A stretch of 8,602 nucleotides of DNA from Anaerolineae bacterium (lineage in GTDB: Bacteria; Chloroflexota; Anaerolineae; Aggregatilineales; UBA2796), in assembly GCA_020851855.1 (NCBI GenBank), contig JADZBY010000306.1, positions 1 to 8,602 of the forward strand, written 5' to 3'. The position numbers and the translations under genes were made by a program. Under the pieces are notes generated by a model. It was given only the letters and a program-made list of their open reading frames with translations. It was not told the DNA's origin and ran no database searches. Positions 7,826 to 8,602 of the stretch are shown here, one piece after another. The first letter of the stretch is position 1, and every line of letters starts with the position of its first letter.

Positions 7826-7886
7826 GCCGCGCTCACGACGATATGTGTAGTAACTTGTATTTGCATTGTTAGCAGGGAGAGGGGCT

Positions 7887-8602
7887 ATGGCAGAGCATTC
7901 TTTGGGACAGGCCGCGACGTTGTTGCAGGACGGCCAGATGCGGCGCTTCGAGCTGGAAGGGGAAGCCGTGTTGCTGGCGCGCGTCGGTGGGCAGTACTTC
8001 GCGACCGGCGCGTCGTGCACGCACTACGGCGGGCCGCTGGATGAGGGCGTGCTGCGCGGCCACCAGGTGATGTGCCCGTGGCATCACGCCTGTTTTGACG
8101 TGCGCAGCGGTGCGCGCATGGAGCCGCCCGCCCTGAACGACATCCCGCGCTACCCGGTGCGGATCGAAGACGGCGCGGTCATCGTCTCGCTGCCCAACGA
8201 CAACGCCACCGCGCCGCAGGGCAAGGCCGATCCCGCCCCACGCCAGACATTCCTCATCGTGGGCGGCGGCGCGGCGGGCAATTCGGCGGCGGAAACGCTG
8301 CGCCGGGAAGGCTTCACGGGCAGGATCGTGCTGCTCAGCGCCGCGCCCAATGTCCCGGTCGACCGCCCGAACCTGTCGAAGGACTATCTCGACGGCCACG
8401 CCGAGCCGGAATGGATTCCGTTGCGCGACGAGGCCTGGTACGCCGAGCGGGACATTGAGCTGCGGCTGAATACGCCCGTGGCGCGCATTGATCCCGCCGC
8501 GCGGAAAGTGCATCTTACGTCGGGAGAGGCGCTGGATTACGACAAATTGCTGCTCGCAACGGGCGCTCTGCCGCGCCATCTGCGCAACGTGCCCGGCGCT
8601 GA
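7887..8602 (+). CDS. Rieske [2Fe-2S] / FAD-dependent pyridine nucleotide-disulphide oxidoreductase, AIF-like (3' truncated)
   Basis: The ATG follows a purine-rich GGGAGAGGGG (7875-7884). The visible 238 residues have two parts. Residues about 5-103 form a Rieske domain with C44-T-H46 and C63-P-W-H66, the complete Cys-x-His / Cys-x2-His set for a [2Fe-2S] cluster. Residues from about 120 start an FAD domain: FLIVGGGAAGNSAAE (122-136) is the dinucleotide-binding loop, and DRPNLSKDYL and LLLATGALPR follow the family pattern. This layout (Rieske, then FAD/NADH reductase) is that of AIFM3-like and ferredoxin-reductase-like proteins of roughly 500 residues, so about half is missing. Likely role: NAD(P)H-linked electron transfer, partner unknown. 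The 90-nt gap before it contains the inverted repeat at 7783-7825 and an A/T-richer stretch (about 7840-7870) without a clear promoter. Confidence 0.93.
   Translation, partial: MAEHSLGQAATLLQDGQMRRFELEGEAVLLARVGGQYFATGASCTHYGGPLDEGVLRGHQVMCPWHHACFDVRSGARMEPPALNDIPRYPVRIEDGAVIVSLPNDNATAPQGKADPAPRQTFLIVGGGAAGNSAAETLRREGFTGRIVLLSAAPNVPVDRPNLSKDYLDGHAEPEWIPLRDEAWYAERDIELRLNTPVARIDPAARKVHLTSGEALDYDKLLLATGALPRHLRNVPGA

Overview
The window is GC-rich and gene-dense, with strong G/C preference at third codon positions. Its intergenic gaps are filled with short palindromic repeats. Repeats of this look, and the operon order, are what I would expect from a Chloroflexota (Anaerolineae-like) genome. That placement rests on general resemblance only and I hold it loosely.

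Layout, left to right. (1) Positions 1-136 are the last 44 codons of an unrecognised plus-strand gene. (2) 137-488 holds no gene: it contains a composite hairpin repeat, a block repeated elsewhere in the window, and a weak promoter candidate. (3) 489-1397 (+) encodes a 302-residue membrane protein of an uncharacterised family. (4) 1398-1535 is a convergent gap filled with palindromes. (5) 1536-6216 (-) is a pyrimidine operon read right to left: pyrC (dihydroorotase), pyrB (aspartate carbamoyltransferase), a pyrF-pyrE fusion (OMP decarboxylase plus orotate phosphoribosyltransferase) and pyrD (class 2 dihydroorotate dehydrogenase). (6) 6217-6647 is a divergent control region with a promoter facing each way and three palindromic repeats between them. 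(7) 6648-7796 (+) is a GT4 glycosyltransferase. (8) From 7887 to the window edge (+) is the start of a Rieske-plus-FAD oxidoreductase of the AIF-like type.

Together the four operon genes carry out every step of de novo UMP synthesis from carbamoyl phosphate: carbamoyl aspartate (PyrB), dihydroorotate (PyrC), orotate (PyrD, electrons to quinone), OMP (PyrE domain) and UMP (PyrF domain). Carbamoyl phosphate synthetase (carAB) and the ATCase regulatory subunit (pyrI) are not in the window. Genes are tightly packed (a 4-nt GTGA overlap for pyrC/pyrB, 8 nt for pyrFE/pyrD), except that a hairpin repeat sits between pyrB and pyrFE.

The most interesting points are: the resemblance of the adjacent PyrC and PyrB to the fused DHO and ATC domains of animal CAD, in the same order; the PyrF-PyrE fusion, which is in reverse order to human UMPS; and two families of palindromic repeats placed at most gene boundaries, one copy of which abuts the pyrC promoter. 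I see no CRISPR array, tRNA, rRNA, transposase or clearly undescribed system.
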